Shown: positions 7,932 through 16,242 of the stretch, in pieces
Position numbering within the stretch: the first letter of the stretch is position 1
Layout: each line of letters starts with the position of its first letter
Origin: Bacillus massiliglaciei
Lineage (GTDB): Bacteria; Bacillota; Bacilli; Bacillales; DSM-1321
Assembly (NCBI RefSeq): GCF_900098925.1
Contig: NZ_LT622360.1
Coordinates: 1-46,360, forward strand
Direction: 5' to 3'
Length of the DNA: 46,360 nucleotides
Position numbers and translations under genes: made by a program
The notes under the pieces: generated by a model
What the model was told of the DNA's origin: nothing
Database searches by the model: none
Seen by the model: the letters and a program-made list of their open reading frames with translations, nothing else

Positions 7932-10900
7932 ATTTTCTGGAATTCGGGATTATATTCCAACAGTATTGGATTTATCTGGAGAACATGATCATATTCTTAT
8001 ATCGGGACCTAACGGAGCGGGGAAATCTACCGTAACATTTTGTATGGGCGGGGTTCTCAATTCAAGTAAAGTGGATATGGAAGGACTAAAATCGAACAAT
8101 CTGTCATCTAACAAGACGTGGCGGGCAAAAATTGATCTTCTATTTAAAAATGAAGGAGAGATTAAGGTTGATGCTCCTCTTTATGTACAATTCCGGTTGG
8201 AAATTGAACAAAAACCTGGGGATCCAATCAAAAGAGAATTTTATATTGAAGAGGGAGATGAAATTGATGAATGGGGACGTAGTACGAAGTTCACTAGTGG
8301 TGGTAATTTGAATTTTTCGGAATATAAAAATCAAGTACTGTATAAGTATGCGGTTGACCCTGATGCTTTTTATTTAATTTGGTACCAAAAAGAGGTCAAT
8401 CAGTTTGCCATTATGCACCCAGAAGAACGCTTCCGAATTTTTAGTGAAATGAATGGTATCGATAAAATTCAGAAAAACTGGGAAGAGAGTAAAGAGCTTG
8501 TTAAAGAAACGGAACAAAGTTTAAAAGAAGCCGAAAGTAAACAAGGCCTGACAAAAATGCACCTGAAACAAAAGAAAATGGAACTTGATCGGTATCATGA
8601 TCGTAATCGTCGACGAGAAGAAGGGTTTAACCAGTATTACCAAGGGCTAAAATGGTTGGAAATATACTATATAAAGCAAATCGAATCTTTGAAAGAACAA
8701 ATTGAAGAATTATTAGCCAATAAAAAGGAAAAGATTGAAGCTAAACGGGAGAAGGAAATTCTTTTAGCTGAAAAAAAGGAAGAAATCGAAAAGTTCAGAG
8801 GTGCGCTAAGTAAACTTGATATTCGAGAAGACCAGCTGGCACTGGAAGTAGAAGAAATTTCAAAACAAGTAAAAGATATAACTGAGAAGATAGAGGACAT
8901 ATCTGAACAAATTGCTGAAAGCACAAAAGAAGTTGACCGAATTGGCATGTCAGAGGATGAAGTTAAGCAAAAGTTAAATGAAGCGGAAAAGAACTATCAG
9001 GAGGTAGAATCTTTTATAGATGAAGAGGTTGCAAGAGCACAGAGTCTATCAACTCGGTTAAGTGAATTAACTACCCGACATGCGAAATTGTCACTGGAAC
9101 TTAATCAGGATAAAGATCAGGAAAGAAAATTCCAAGATTTAATCACCACCTATAAAAGTAGCAATACCATTCAAAATGAGATGGATAACAATAATCTTAA
9201 AATTGAATATAATAAAGATAAATTACGGGAATTAAGTGAAAAAGAAAGAAAGGTTAATAAAGAATGGACACTTTTAAAAAATAATAAAGTTTACAATCCA
9301 CGTCAAGACCAATCCATCCGTTTTTTTGAAAAGAATCAAATAGAAGTTTATCCGTTACGTGAACTTGTCGAATTAGATGAGACAGCGAGACAACAAGATG
9401 AATATTTATTTGATACGATCAAATATACGTTATTTGTTAATGAAAAAGTATTTTATGCACCCAATGACCTCTACCATGTGTCATTACCGAATTTAGTCCC
9501 AGATAAAACTATCATGCATTTGCCAAACGAGCATCTCAAAATTAAAGCCGATCTAGATGAGAGTCTATACCCCTATGCTATTAAAGCGCTTTGGTGGGTT
9601 GAGTCTTTTTTTAAAGAAGAAAAGCCTTTAATTATTAATGGACAGCTTGTTGATAAAAAAGGGATTCGAGGACCGCAAGAAGAAAAAAGAATTATATTAA
9701 GTGAGAAAGTAGTGCAATTCCAGCAAATGAAACTGGGACAAGAACTAACGAAAATAAAAGAAGAAAAGGTTAAACTTGAAAAGGGTATACAGGAACGAAA
9801 TAGCAGAAACTCAGTCTTATTTAGCAGGAAAGAGTCATTAAAAGAAGCTGAAGCATTTTTTACGAAAGAAGATGAAAGAGAATGGCGGCAAAGTCAGTAT
9901 GACCAACTAAGTAAAAAGATTGAAGCTATTAATAATGAAAGTCGTTTAATCCAGGAGGAGTTAGATGCACAGAGGATGTCCTTTGCTCTTTGTAGGCAAT
10001 CCGTAACTACTTACCAAAGTTATCTGGAAATCTATCGAAAATATAGTAGGGAACTAACAAAAATAATGGAAGTGCAGAAATTAAAAAGTCTCCTAATAAA
10101 GTTTAATCATGATCAAAAAGAAAAAAGTATTCAATTAAGTGAGCTTTCAAATACAATAGATACAAAACGACGTGATGAAAAACAGCTATCTAGGAAACTA
10201 GAAGATTTAGAAATGGATCTTTCTTATCGAGACCGTGAAATTGATCAAATGGAGCGACAAATAAAAGCAAAATCAGAGGAACACATATCAAACGAAGAGA
10301 GATATGCTCGCACAAGAAAAGAAGTACAGAAGGTTCAAGAAACAGCGAAAGACTTAGTTGCTAAATTGAACGAGGAGTTAGGTGATTATTCCGGGTTGAC
10401 AAAATCAAAAGCTGAAGATTTACGCAATAATGGAAAAATAATCTTTGAATTTGCGACAAATGAAACTGGCATTGATGAGGCTGCGCCTGAAAACTATGCA
10501 AAAATGAAAGAAGAATATGATCGGTCAGAAAATGAAGTGAAAAAATCAAAAATTTTATTAGAAGAATACTTGGAACGAATGGAACAGTTTAAAGAAGATT
10601 TGGAAGATACAATTAACATGAAAATTATCGGAGTGAACCAAAAATTTGTCCATTATATGTCTTTGTTTGGTTTTGAGGGGAAGATTGAATGGGATATGAA
10701 CACGGATCGCCGAGGACAAAGTCGGTATACACTCTTTATTAAGGCGAGAAAAGAAGGTCACCGTGGAAAATTAGAAGATGTTAGTGTTAAAGCACGAGGT
10801 GGCAAAGTGGGAAAAGGTGTATCAGGTGGAGAAGAATCACTCAGTTCTTTGTTGTTTGCACTAGCACTATTGCAGACAATTGAGGCTTCGCCGGGTTACA

Positions 10901-11136
10901 TTGTATTAGATGAATTTGATAGTGCCCTAGACGAAGGTAGAAAAGAAAAAGTGTTTGGTTTATATGAACAGGAATTACAACGAAAAATGATTATTCTCAC
11001 TCCAAAGTCTCATGAAGAAGAATACTTATATCGTTTCTCAAAAGCATACGTTGTGTATCATAATCCTAATATACCTAAAAGCACAGTGTTTAAAGTGAAG
11101 CGGGTTAGGGACAAAGAGATAGATAAATTGTATTGA
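7912..11136 (+). CDS. jetC: Wadjet protein JetC (SMC/MukB-like ATPase)
   Basis: The SMC motor of the Wadjet complex, 1074 residues. Walker A is GPNGAGKST (K38); the ABC signature is VSGGE near 970; Walker B is YIVLDEFDSALD with D1000/E1001. Two long coiled-coil arms (about 175-455 and 600-890, rich in KEEIEK-type heptads) flank a non-coiled hinge near 455-595. ATP-driven loop extrusion on small circular DNA by JetABC, then cleavage by JetD, is the established role. I chose ATG 7912 because GGAGG lies 8 nt upstream. The in-frame ATG at 7897 would put this site inside the gene. It is the last gene of the operon, in AT-rich, lysine-rich DNA unlike the genes after 11430. Confidence 0.88.
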   Translation: MIPWRLRFSGIRDYIPTVLDLSGEHDHILISGPNGAGKSTVTFCMGGVLNSSKVDMEGLKSNNLSSNKTWRAKIDLLFKNEGEIKVDAPLYVQFRLEIEQKPGDPIKREFYIEEGDEIDEWGRSTKFTSGGNLNFSEYKNQVLYKYAVDPDAFYLIWYQKEVNQFAIMHPEERFRIFSEMNGIDKIQKNWEESKELVKETEQSLKEAESKQGLTKMHLKQKKMELDRYHDRNRRREEGFNQYYQGLKWLEIYYIKQIESLKEQIEELLANKKEKIEAKREKEILLAEKKEEIEKFRGALSKLDIREDQLALEVEEISKQVKDITEKIEDISEQIAESTKEVDRIGMSEDEVKQKLNEAEKNYQEVESFIDEEVARAQSLSTRLSELTTRHAKLSLELNQDKDQERKFQDLITTYKSSNTIQNEMDNNNLKIEYNKDKLRELSEKERKVNKEWTLLKNNKVYNPRQDQSIRFFEKNQIEVYPLRELVELDETARQQDEYLFDTIKYTLFVNEKVFYAPNDLYHVSLPNLVPDKTIMHLPNEHLKIKADLDESLYPYAIKALWWVESFFKEEKPLIINGQLVDKKGIRGPQEEKRIILSEKVVQFQQMKLGQELTKIKEEKVKLEKGIQERNSRNSVLFSRKESLKEAEAFFTKEDEREWRQSQYDQLSKKIEAINNESRLIQEELDAQRMSFALCRQSVTTYQSYLEIYRKYSRELTKIMEVQKLKSLLIKFNHDQKEKSIQLSELSNTIDTKRRDEKQLSRKLEDLEMDLSYRDREIDQMERQIKAKSEEHISNEERYARTRKEVQKVQETAKDLVAKLNEELGDYSGLTKSKAEDLRNNGKIIFEFATNETGIDEAAPENYAKMKEEYDRSENEVKKSKILLEEYLERMEQFKEDLEDTINMKIIGVNQKFVHYMSLFGFEGKIEWDMNTDRRGQSRYTLFIKARKEGHRGKLEDVSVKARGGKVGKGVSGGEESLSSLLFALALLQTIEASPGYIVLDEFDSALDEGRKEKVFGLYEQELQRKMIILTPKSHEEEYLYRFSKAYVVYHNPNIPKSTVFKVKRVRDKEIDKLY

Positions 11137-11282
11137 AAAACATAAAATCCTCTAATTGTTATATAAATGGACAATGACTGTTATTATCAAATTTATTTGA
11201 CTTTTGAATATGAAAAAGTATTGGGATTATTTGTGATGGAAAGATCTATTAGATGTTGTGTATAAGAAAACGGATTATCAGG

Positions 11283-11312
11283 CTTCCAAATTGTATTGGA
11301 GGTCTTTTTTTC
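11283..11312 (+). terminator. probable terminator of the Wadjet operon
   Basis: Seven-pair stem CTTCCAA/TTGGAGG (one G-T pair) with a six-base loop and a run of seven Ts. It sits about 150 nt after the jetC stop. The rest of 11137-11429 shows nothing else I can support. Confidence 0.6.
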
Positions 11313-11429
11313 TGCTGGTAACGGAATTTCACGGAATCTGCCCGTATCCTCTTAATCTAGTACTTTCGTATGGTATCATGGTAATGGATATGATATCCAG
11401 AGAAGGAAACGTTCAAGGGGGCTTCATAG

Positions 11430-11984
11430 ATGAAAACAAAAATTTCCATTTCAATCCTTTGTTTATTTATCATGCTGGGAGGATATCTTCTTTTACATGA
11501 TAAATTCGATAAAGCTAAACCACAGAAAAAGCAGGCGGAGCTTGAAAAGCAACCGGAGGAACAGAAGGCCGCCGCGGAAAGCGAGCAGGAGCCTGCAGAA
11601 ACGCCAGAGGATCAAGCGGATTCGGTTATCGATGATTTGTACCTCACCTATAATATGAGTGAACTGGAGCTTGTGGAGATTATGCATGATATGACCCATC
11701 AAAAAGTGAAAGCAAGGGAAAAGTGGGGTGCTGTCCCGATGATTCCTGAAACAATCGCGGCTGTGCAAGATGTGATTAAACACACGGAGTTCGAACATAA
11801 ACAAGAGCTTCTTGAGATTGTAAAACAATGGAAGGCTGGAGATTTCTCTCAGGCTGTTCAGCAGCATAATTATTTCTGGGAAATTCAGGGCGGAAATGTA
11901 GGGGATGCTTATGGCCTTATGTCCGAAGAGGAAGAAAAGAAGTATATTATAAAAAACTTTGGAGAAGAATTTCTCGAAAAATAA
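11430..11984 (+). CDS. membrane-anchored DUF6241-like protein
   Basis: A 184-residue protein with one N-terminal hydrophobic helix (ISISILCLFIMLGGYLLL) that could be an uncleaved signal anchor. A charged, low-complexity linker follows (many K, E, Q, P, A, about residues 28-65), then a conserved-looking globular domain with IMHDMTHQKVKAREKWG and LLEIVKQWKAGDFSQAVQQH. This pattern reminds me of the DUF6241 family of Bacillus, whose function is unknown. ATG 11430 has AAGGGGG 8 nt upstream. The next gene begins 19 nt after the stop and has the same architecture, so the two likely form an operon ended by the strong hairpin at 12551. Confidence 0.65.
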   Translation: MKTKISISILCLFIMLGGYLLLHDKFDKAKPQKKQAELEKQPEEQKAAAESEQEPAETPEDQADSVIDDLYLTYNMSELELVEIMHDMTHQKVKAREKWGAVPMIPETIAAVQDVIKHTEFEHKQELLEIVKQWKAGDFSQAVQQHNYFWEIQGGNVGDAYGLMSEEEEKKYIIKNFGEEFLEK

Positions 11985-12003
11985 GTGCCAGGGAGAAATG
12001 GGT

Positions 12004-12513
12004 ATGCACAAGATCCTATTATTATTGGTTCTGAGCCTTGGAGTGATGGCAGGAGGGTATTTCATTTTCCTGGGACAATTGGGAGATGATTCAGAAGAAA
12101 CAATAAAAGAAGCTGTGCCTGAAGATTTTTCCCAAGCAGAAAAAGAGGTCGGTGTCATTGATGATGAAAGGCTGATTCCTAGACGAATGTTGGAAATGTC
12201 TATACAAAAAGTTTCCATTGGGGGACCAGAGTACCAGGATATACCTAAAGGCGTCGCCATCGAAGGAGTTCACCATATACAGATGAATGACGAGAACATT
12301 TTGTACTTGCTTCATAGTTTTGATTCTTTGAGTACAGATGTGAATTCCCCTTGCAGAGCGGTCCTGACAAAATGGCTGAATCATAATGTCAGCGATGTGG
12401 ATAAAGACGTACAGCGAATTCTTGCCACAATTTCAGACAGAAAAGATGTAATAGAAGTGGTTAAGAAAACGGAAGCGGAAGAAGAAGCCTATAAGAAAAA
12501 ATATTTTCAGTAA
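12004..12513 (+). CDS. membrane-anchored hypothetical protein, partner of the preceding gene
   Basis: A 169-residue product with an N-terminal membrane anchor (ILLLLVLSLGVMAGGYFIFL), an acidic linker and a C-terminal domain of about 110 residues ending in a lysine-rich helix. The layout copies the gene just upstream, and fragments such as MSIQKV and the VIDD motif before the domain look like distant echoes of it, so the pair may be diverged duplicates. I cannot name a family for the domain. Two in-frame ATGs (11998, 12004) follow AGGGAGA; 12004 gives normal spacing. Function unknown. Confidence 0.6.
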   Translation: MHKILLLLVLSLGVMAGGYFIFLGQLGDDSEETIKEAVPEDFSQAEKEVGVIDDERLIPRRMLEMSIQKVSIGGPEYQDIPKGVAIEGVHHIQMNDENILYLLHSFDSLSTDVNSPCRAVLTKWLNHNVSDVDKDVQRILATISDRKDVIEVVKKTEAEEEAYKKKYFQ

Positions 12514-12550
12514 TATATAGGGGCTTAGTGAGGCCGCCGAATATAACAGA

Positions 12551-12595
12551 AAAAAGAGTGACAGAGAACATAAACGTTCTGCTGTCACTCTTTTT
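12551..12595. terminator. strong bidirectional terminator
   Basis: A long perfect stem (AAAAAGAGTGACAG ... CTGTCACTCTTTTT) lies between convergent genes, with A-run and T-run on the two arms. It can stop the operon from the left and the efflux gene from the right. Confidence 0.9.
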
Positions 12596-12600
12596 ATTTC

Positions 12601-14005
12601 TCAGCTTTCGGACAGCCTGTTCCGCCCAACCTTGATCAATGAACGATCCATCAGGGTAATTGTAATAAGCAGCAGGCCCGCACAGATACAAAATACAGAG
12701 ATATGATGAATGCCGACAGCCGTAGCTTCATCTTTCAAAAACAGGCCGTTTGAGCAGGAGGCAAGAATGGCGCCCATGTACATAAAGGTCCGCAGCAATC
12801 CGGCTGAAGCTCCGATCTGTTCTCTTACCGCCTGGAAATAGACCGCATTTTGGATGGCTAAGTTCAGCAGGCCTTGAGGCACGCCCAGCAGCAAGACAAT
12901 CAATCCCAAGAAGTAAAGGCTGCTGGACGGGCGGATGAACAGCAGCAGCGAAATCGCAATCAGCTGTACGAGGCTGCCGACAATCAGCTTCATGCGAATG
13001 GCAGGGCTCTTGCCTGTCAATTTAGACACGATCATCGCTCCCAAAAACATCGGCAATAATAGCAGTCCGGCATGGGAAGGCGTTAATCCCCGTCCCTGTT
13101 CCAGCCACTGCGGGAAGCTGTAGATAAAGCTATAAGAAATCAGGGCGGACAGGATACCGCGGCTATAGGTTAATAAAAGCGACGTATTGCTGCCTAATAC
13201 ACGGAGATCGATGAAGGGCTCTTTGATTTTCAGCTCAAGAATGACAAAAAAGAATCCCATGACAGCTGCCATGATCAATAAATAAATCGCATGCCAGCTT
13301 GGGTTCATTAAGAACAGCAGCAGCGAAATCAGGGTGAAGGCGAAGAAAGCAATACCCATAAAATCGATCGACACTCTTTTCTTCTCTTGTTCCGGTAAGG
13401 AGGCCGCAATTTTTGGAAAGCGGATATACCCTAGGATAATACAGGCGATTGACAAAGGGATATTGACTAAGAATGTGCTTTGCCAGCCTCCGAGATCGAT
13501 GAGCAGTCCTCCTAATACAGGACCGATGACGCCGATGGTCTGGTTAGCAATCGCCAGAATTGTAAGCACCCGCCCAGGACTTTCCTGGCCTGTGCGGTCG
13601 GCTTCACTGCGGATGAGATACATGGAGGGAGGCAGGGTAGCCTGCACACGTTCCAAAGCCAAGAAGCACCCGGGCGGCAACGAGCCACCAAAAATTAGGT
13701 GTGAAGGCCACAATTAAACTGGCGATTCCGACTAAGGAAGTACCAATTAAAAATAGGAGCCTTGGGCCGAAGAGATCAATCAATTTTCCAACAACCGGCT
13801 GCCCAATCGCCGTGGCGAGATATAAAGCAGAAATCAGCCAGGCAGTTTGTGAAGGCGGCGCCCCAAAGGCCTGACCTATGGGAAGTAGGGCAACGGAAAT
13901 GATTGTTGTATTGATTGGATTCAGAATCGATCCCAACACCATGGGAAGGATCAGTTTCTCGTTAAATGGACTTTTATTTTTGGACAAAGCGATTCCTTCT
14001 TTCAT
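12601..14005 (-). pseudogene. DHA2-type MFS drug efflux gene with a single frameshift
   Basis: Two overlapping frames make up one EmrB/QacA-like exporter of about 465 residues and 14 membrane segments. The N-terminal piece (13604-14005) has NTTIISVALLPI, AWLISALYLATA and the motif-A-like GKLIDLFGPR, and runs through GFGTCAGYPAS. The rest (12601 to about 13625) resumes with MYLIRSEADRTG and ends RSLIKVGRNRLSES. The break is one extra base in the C-rich tract at 13624-13632 (minus strand GCCTCCCTCC). Removing one C gives a continuous protein. It may be a real recent mutation or a read error. A TTG at 13987 with GAAGGA 5 nt upstream is a better start than 14005. It is the second gene of the isochorismatase operon and probably under the TetR regulator at 14755. 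Confidence 0.85.
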
Positions 14006-14064
14006 AAATCATAGATGCACAAAATGAAGGGCCTTTGCGTTTTTTTGCAAAGAGCCCGCCATCC

Positions 14065-14640
14065 TTAATCTAACGATTCAATCCAATGGTTTACAGTCAG
14101 TACATCTGCCTGGCGCGGAAATACCTTTTCCAGCAAGACACGGTGTACGTCAGCATCCCTGTCAAAGCAGGCATCCGCTAATACTTTGATTTGAAAATCC
14201 ATGTCCGCTGCTGCTCTGACAGTCGACAGGACAACTCCGCTTGTTGAAATTCCGCTGAGCACAACGGTATCGATTTGCTGGGAACGCAAGATCATTTCAA
14301 GATTGCTCCCTGCAAAGGCACTTATGCGGTATTTGGTCACGATCGGTTCGTCGCCTTCCGGTTTAACCGCTTCATAAATTTGCGTGGAATCATCAAAAAC
14401 CGTCATGGCCCCATAGTGCTGAGTAATGACAGAGAATGACTTGTTTTTTGGGCTGATCTCCGGATATCCCTTGCTAAAGCCGACTCTGACATAAATGACT
14501 GGAATATCGTGATCCCGGGCGGCTTTGATTGCTTTTTGCCATGGGATGATGGCTTCTTCTTTATTTTCGCCTAAGCTTTCCACAATGCCATTTTGCAAAT
14601 CCATGACTAATAAGGCTGACTTGCTATTTTGTTCTGTCAT
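14065..14640 (-). CDS. isochorismatase-fold (cysteine hydrolase-like) protein lacking the nucleophile Cys
   Basis: A 191-residue cytosolic protein of the isochorismatase-like superfamily. The opening strand ALLVMDLQNG gives the conserved Asp (D14), and the Lys of IVTKYRISAF is in the right place. The loop that normally holds the nucleophile (GVATDVCV-like) reads LSGISTSGVVLST, so Val or Gly replaces Cys. It may therefore not be an amidohydrolase, or it may work by another chemistry. ATG 14640 follows AAGGAG; the longer in-frame extension to 14712 would run through the operator. It reads divergently from the TetR gene with two operator copies between them, and probably shares a transcript with the efflux gene downstream. 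Confidence 0.8.
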   Translation of the reverse strand: MTEQNSKSALLVMDLQNGIVESLGENKEEAIIPWQKAIKAARDHDIPVIYVRVGFSKGYPEISPKNKSFSVITQHYGAMTVFDDSTQIYEAVKPEGDEPIVTKYRISAFAGSNLEMILRSQQIDTVVLSGISTSGVVLSTVRAAADMDFQIKVLADACFDRDADVHRVLLEKVFPRQADVLTVNHWIESLD

Positions 14641-14677
14641 TTGTTGTATACTCCTTTTTATTCGGTTACTATTTAAG

Positions 14678-14716
14678 TGGAGACATCTCACACTTATAGT
14701 AAATGGAGACATCTCC
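14678..14716. promoter_or_regulatory. two-copy TetR-type operator between divergent genes
   Basis: The 11-bp word TGGAGACATCT occurs twice, at 14678 and 14704, 26 bp apart. The second copy is an inverted repeat GGAGA-CA-TCTCC; the first is GGAGA-CA-TCTCA. Placement between the regulator (ATG 14755) and the isochorismatase-like gene (ATG 14640) is that of an autoregulatory operator. Assignment to this regulator is inference. Confidence 0.7.
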
Positions 14717-14754
14717 GTTTGTCAAATTGCTGTTACATCCAGGAGTGAGGAAAA

Positions 14755-15363
14755 ATGAGTGAAAAGCATAGATTCAGTCCCCGCACGGAACGCCGTGATG
14801 CTGCGGAAAACCGCCAGCGGATATTAGATGCAGCCGTTCGCCTTTTTGAGGAAAATGGGGTCGAACCGGTCAGCATGAACCAAATTGCCGCAGAAGCTGG
14901 AATCGGTCCGGGAACTCTGTATAGAAGGTACCGTAATAAAGGGGAGCTATGTTTAGATTTAATAAAAGATAATGTCGTTTACGTATTTGAAGAGATGGAG
15001 TCCTATTTAGAAAGAAATAAAACAGAACCTCCCCATGAGCGGCTGAAGGAAATACTCAGCCTGTTTATCCTGTTCAGAGAGAGCAAGGCCCAATTACTTA
15101 AAGGCGTAGAAGACTCGATGTCGGCGAACCGGACGGCGTCTCCGACAAACAGCCCTTTATATGGAGAACTGCATCAGCACTTCCTTCACTTATTTGAAGA
15201 GATGAGCAGGGAGGATCAAGTTCAGCCAAACAGCGTATTTAAAGCGGACATGCTGCTTGCAGCGTTAAGAAGCGACACATATTTATTTCAGCGGGAAGCA
15301 AGGGGACATTCGCCTGAAGAGATCCTGGAACAGCTCTGTCTGACATTTATCCCGCAAGGATGA
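14755..15363 (+). CDS. TetR/AcrR-family transcriptional repressor
   Basis: A 202-residue regulator. Residues about 15-62 form the TetR N-terminal helix-turn-helix: RQRILDAAVRLFEENG, then MNQIAAEAGIGPGTLYRRYRNKGEL. The helical remainder is the ligand-binding and dimer domain, which varies too much to name a ligand. The gene has a good ribosome site (AGGAGTGAGG) and is divergent from the isochorismatase-like and MFS efflux genes. The usual model for this layout is repression of both directions until a toxic compound binds; the operator pair at 14678-14716 fits. A terminator follows at 15372. Confidence 0.9.
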   Translation: MSEKHRFSPRTERRDAAENRQRILDAAVRLFEENGVEPVSMNQIAAEAGIGPGTLYRRYRNKGELCLDLIKDNVVYVFEEMESYLERNKTEPPHERLKEILSLFILFRESKAQLLKGVEDSMSANRTASPTNSPLYGELHQHFLHLFEEMSREDQVQPNSVFKADMLLAALRSDTYLFQREARGHSPEEILEQLCLTFIPQG

Positions 15364-15371
15364 GAGACGAG

Positions 15372-15403
15372 GAAAGTCTTGGCTTCATGCTGGGACTTTT
15401 TTC
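15372..15403 (+). terminator. terminator of the TetR gene
   Basis: Stem AAAGTC...GACTTT with inner TGGC/GCTG pairing and a T-rich 3' side, 9 nt after the stop codon. Confidence 0.7.
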
Positions 15404-15542
15404 TTCTGCTGTTGAATGAACAAACAGTAAAGAAATATACAAATGCTTTAGCTCTGTTTTTACATTTAATAGTGGGTGGATTGTTTTTGAAATGGAAAGG
15501 TTAAATAGAATGTATAAGAGAAAATAGCATATTAACCCTTGG

Positions 15543-15893
15543 ATGATAGGGATTTTGTTTGCGTTGTGGTTTTTGATAATCCCACCTATTGTAGCGTTTA
15601 TACTTATAATTCAAAGAAATAAAGAACTAAAGACTCATCAGAATATCTGGTCAGAAAATAACTTTGATGAAATGTTAAATAATAAAGAACGACTTAGAAT
15701 TCTGAATGAAGAAATACAGAAACTTACATTTGGAAAACAAAAACATGAACTAGAAATTGAAGAATACCAGTCAATTACTAATCTGACGGAAGTGAAAGAT
15801 AAAATAGCTGCAAAAATAGATACGCATAATGAAAAAAGCGAAATGCGTTCAAAACAAGTAGGTGATATACGAATGTTAATAGATTTTCTTTAA
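15543..15893 (+). CDS. small membrane/coiled-coil protein, possibly the N-terminal piece of a split gene
   Basis: 116 residues: one strong N-terminal transmembrane helix (FALWFLIIPPIVAFILII), then a charged coiled coil (KERLRILNEEIQKLTFGKQ and on). The order TM helix - coiled coil - SITNLTEVKDKI is like the beginning of DUF4041/T5orf172 proteins, which end in a GIY-YIG-type (Mug113) domain. A piece resembling that end lies at 17948-18115 on the same strand. I therefore suspect this is the front of a gene broken by insertion of the DNA between them. It could also be a complete small protein. The ribosome site is weak. Confidence 0.45.
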   Translation: MIGILFALWFLIIPPIVAFILIIQRNKELKTHQNIWSENNFDEMLNNKERLRILNEEIQKLTFGKQKHELEIEEYQSITNLTEVKDKIAAKIDTHNEKSEMRSKQVGDIRMLIDFL

Positions 15894-15942
15894 AGCATAT
15901 CCATATCCTCATATGCAATATAATAGAACTTCATCTGTTAAA

Positions 15943-16242
15943 TTATCTTAATTGTTGATCAGCAAGCGAATAGAGCTTTGAAATTTGCGTTCTCGTTTCC
16001 ACAATAGCAAGGTAAGTATTTTCTAGTCTTTGAATATTCCTAACAAAATCATCCTCATAGTTTGATACCCTGTTAAAAAAAGCTTCTTTAGCTTTTCCAC
16101 TTTTCCAAGCTGCATCTCCTATTTCATTTATAAAATCTCGTAAATTAGCTTGTTCCATTCTAAAAGTTTGAATGTAGTTTTCCAAAAGAAACTTCATTTC
16201 GTTTAGTACTTGAATTTCCTGGTAGAGTTCTGTTTTTCTCAT
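15943..16242 (-). CDS. small helical WXG-like protein (possible type VII secretion associated)
   Basis: A 99-residue, almost fully helical protein without signal peptide or membrane segment. Two long helices are joined around AAWKSGKAKEAFFNRV; the W46-K-S-G49 turn resembles the WXG turn of ESX/YwqI-type proteins that partner LXG toxins in Bacillus. Its ATG overlaps the stop of the lipase-like remnant (ATGA), so they were cotranslated. The family call is a structural impression only. No toxin or ESX machinery is present in the window, and the flanks are decayed. Confidence 0.45.
   Translation of the reverse strand: MRKTELYQEIQVLNEMKFLLENYIQTFRMEQANLRDFINEIGDAAWKSGKAKEAFFNRVSNYEDDFVRNIQRLENTYLAIVETRTQISKLYSLADQQLR

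Noticed and set aside
11258..11500. 80-codon frame before the 11430 gene
   Set aside because: It covers the Wadjet terminator hairpin and overlaps the start of a better-supported gene with a good ribosome site.
11493..12260. 255-codon minus-strand frame
   Set aside because: Lies opposite two plus-strand genes with signal anchors and ribosome sites; composition is that of an antisense shadow.
14028..14060. GGGCCTTTGC...GCAAAGAGCCC hairpin between the isochorismatase-like and efflux genes as a terminator
   Set aside because: On the transcribed (minus) strand no clear T-tract follows; it may only modulate read-through.
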